A DNA stretch of 5,948 nucleotides, from the NCBI GenBank assembly GCA_002427475.1, contig DIRG01000090.1, positions 1 through 5,948 of the forward strand, in the 5' to 3' direction. A program made the translations under genes and the position numbers. Position 1 is the stretch's first letter; every line of letters begins with the position of its first letter. The notes below the pieces were generated by a model. That model ran no database searches. It was not told where the DNA came from and worked only from the letters and a program-made list of their open reading frames with translations. This stretch comes from Mageeibacillus sp. UBA5442 (GTDB lineage: Bacteria > Bacillota > Clostridia > Saccharofermentanales > DTU023). This document shows, one piece after another, positions 4,992 to 5,948 of the stretch.

Positions 4992-5948
4992 TCAGCTGCC
5001 GGCCTCGAAATAATAAGCTTTATCGGCAAAAGTCAATCGGCACTTATCGGGTAGCAGATACTCTTTGTGTTTATTGACTTTTTTCCCGTCTAACAAAGTC
5101 GAATTGCGCGATCCTAGATCTTCGAGAAAGAAACTCCCTTGCCTTCTGGTGATGCGAGCATGCTGACGACTCACACTTTGCGCATCTATCCAAAAGTCCA
5201 CTGTCTCTGAGTCCCTGCCGATCAGAAAATCGTCGACTAGGATGAAGGCACGATGTCCGAGCTTTTCTTCTTTGCTTCCTGGTAGCCCTTCAGACAGGCA
5301 AGCCATCCGAAAAAAGGGATCATCGATTAGCAGATCGGCGGTTTTTTCAGTTTCATAAAAATCATTAGAAAAGCGCGCCCGTAGTGAAGTAAAAAGTCCA
5401 CCCGTCTTCCGCTTCTTCTCCGCTTGTTCATCTGGGGGCGTTTTGCCATCATTTTCTCTTATTGTTTTCTTCATCGCTTTTGTTTTTTCCTGTTTAGTAT
5501 TCACATTTTTGGCAGTATTAATTTTCTTTTTCTCTCCTACATCCTTGTCCTGAGCGGGTACGAGGGCCAATGTTTTCTGTTTTTGAGGAATCTCAGCTTT
5601 ACCGGACAAGATGCGGCGAAGCTTGAGAAAGTTCCCTTCTTGGCAAAGTGGCCGCAGCGTTGCGAGGAGCTCCTCTGAAAAAGAGTAGGTCTCTCCGAAC
5701 CAAAGCAGTAGATGTTCTAATGAAGATTTATTGGCTTTCTCCACTCTCTCTGCTGAGAAAATCCAAGGATCAGCAGAGTGTTCGAAGGAGGAACCTGCCG
5801 AAATTATGCCGGGAGGGAAAGGTAGGCTGAGAATCTTCGCCTCTGTGGCAAAGAAGATGAGGGCCGGATTGAGAAACAGAGGTTCGATATTCAGAAGTTC
5901 CTCTTCCAGCCTCTCACAGCCTGTAACTATCGACAGAAGTCTTTCCAG
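4992..5948 (-). CDS. FHA-domain protein with DUF6382-like N-terminal region, 5' end beyond the window
   Basis: The minus-strand frame stays open from its TGA stop (4992-4994) to the right edge, giving 318 visible residues. A GTG at 5744 lies inside it, but 68 upstream codons continue a coherent protein, so the true start is outside. Visible residues 1 to about 105 (ERLEEELLNIEPLFLNPALIFF, and later a helix ending FSEELL) resemble DUF6382, a domain found N-terminal to FHA in Clostridia. A Lys/Glu/Gln-rich linker follows (about 115-185). The C-terminal FHA domain (about 230-318) has G244-R245, SxxH (S260, H263) and N282, the phosphothreonine-binding pattern; the usual NG is N-S here. FHA domains bind phosphothreonine peptides, so partnership with a Ser/Thr kinase is expected. 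No membrane segment is visible. Relatives are often near pilus or secretion genes, which is not testable here. Confidence 0.88.
   Translation of the reverse strand: MERLLSIVTGCERLEEELLNIEPLFLNPALIFFATEAKILSLPFPPGIISAGSSFEHSADPWIFSAERVEKANKSSLEHLLLWFGETYSFSEELLATLRPLCQEGNFLKLRRILSGKAEIPQKQKTLALVPAQDKDVGEKKKINTAKNVNTKQEKTKAMKKTIRENDGKTPPDEQAEKKRKTGGLFTSLRARFSNDFYETEKTADLLIDDPFFRMACLSEGLPGSKEEKLGHRAFILVDDFLIGRDSETVDFWIDAQSVSRQHARITRRQGSFFLEDLGSRNSTLLDGKKVNKHKEYLLPDKCRLTFADKAYYFEAGS

Overview
The window looks like chromosomal DNA of a Gram-positive bacterium of the Firmicutes, most likely a Clostridia-type organism. The grounds are strong AGGAGG ribosome binding sites, a lipoprotein-type BMP transporter, a YpsC/RlmL-like THUMP methyltransferase, and an FHA protein whose N-terminal part resembles a domain (DUF6382) common in Clostridia. 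Coding DNA has moderate G+C and the intergenic DNA is clearly richer in A+T. I see no insertion sequence, phage gene, CRISPR array, tRNA or rRNA. The taxonomic call is inference from protein style only.

Layout, left to right. (1) A minus-strand transporter operon: a BMP-family substrate-binding lipoprotein (927-2132), then the first ATPase domain of its ABC partner (1-788, running off the left edge; it starts at TTG). The 138-bp gap between them holds a perfect 12-bp stem-loop and a weaker hairpin with a U-tract, a layout expected to give more binding protein than ATPase. (2) A 461-bp divergent intergenic region with back-to-back promoter candidates and a palindrome at the predicted plus-strand start point. 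It then leads, as a roughly 345-nt leader or as unassigned sequence, to (3) a THUMP-type class I RNA methyltransferase (2594-3817, plus). (4) A 526-bp AT-rich intergenic region packed with inverted repeats and a same-orientation set of DnaA-box-like 9-mers. (5) upp, uracil phosphoribosyltransferase (4344-4991, plus). (6) An FHA-domain protein (4992 to beyond the right edge, minus) that is convergent with upp with no bases between the two stop codons.

How the genes relate: the BMP transporter very probably imports a nucleoside or nucleobase, and upp converts uracil to UMP, so both fit nucleobase/nucleoside salvage. They are, however, transcribed apart, and a shared pathway is only inferred. 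The methyltransferase and FHA gene are not obviously connected to salvage. No convincing new multi-gene system is visible. The least explained parts are the two intergenic regions, above all 3818-4343.
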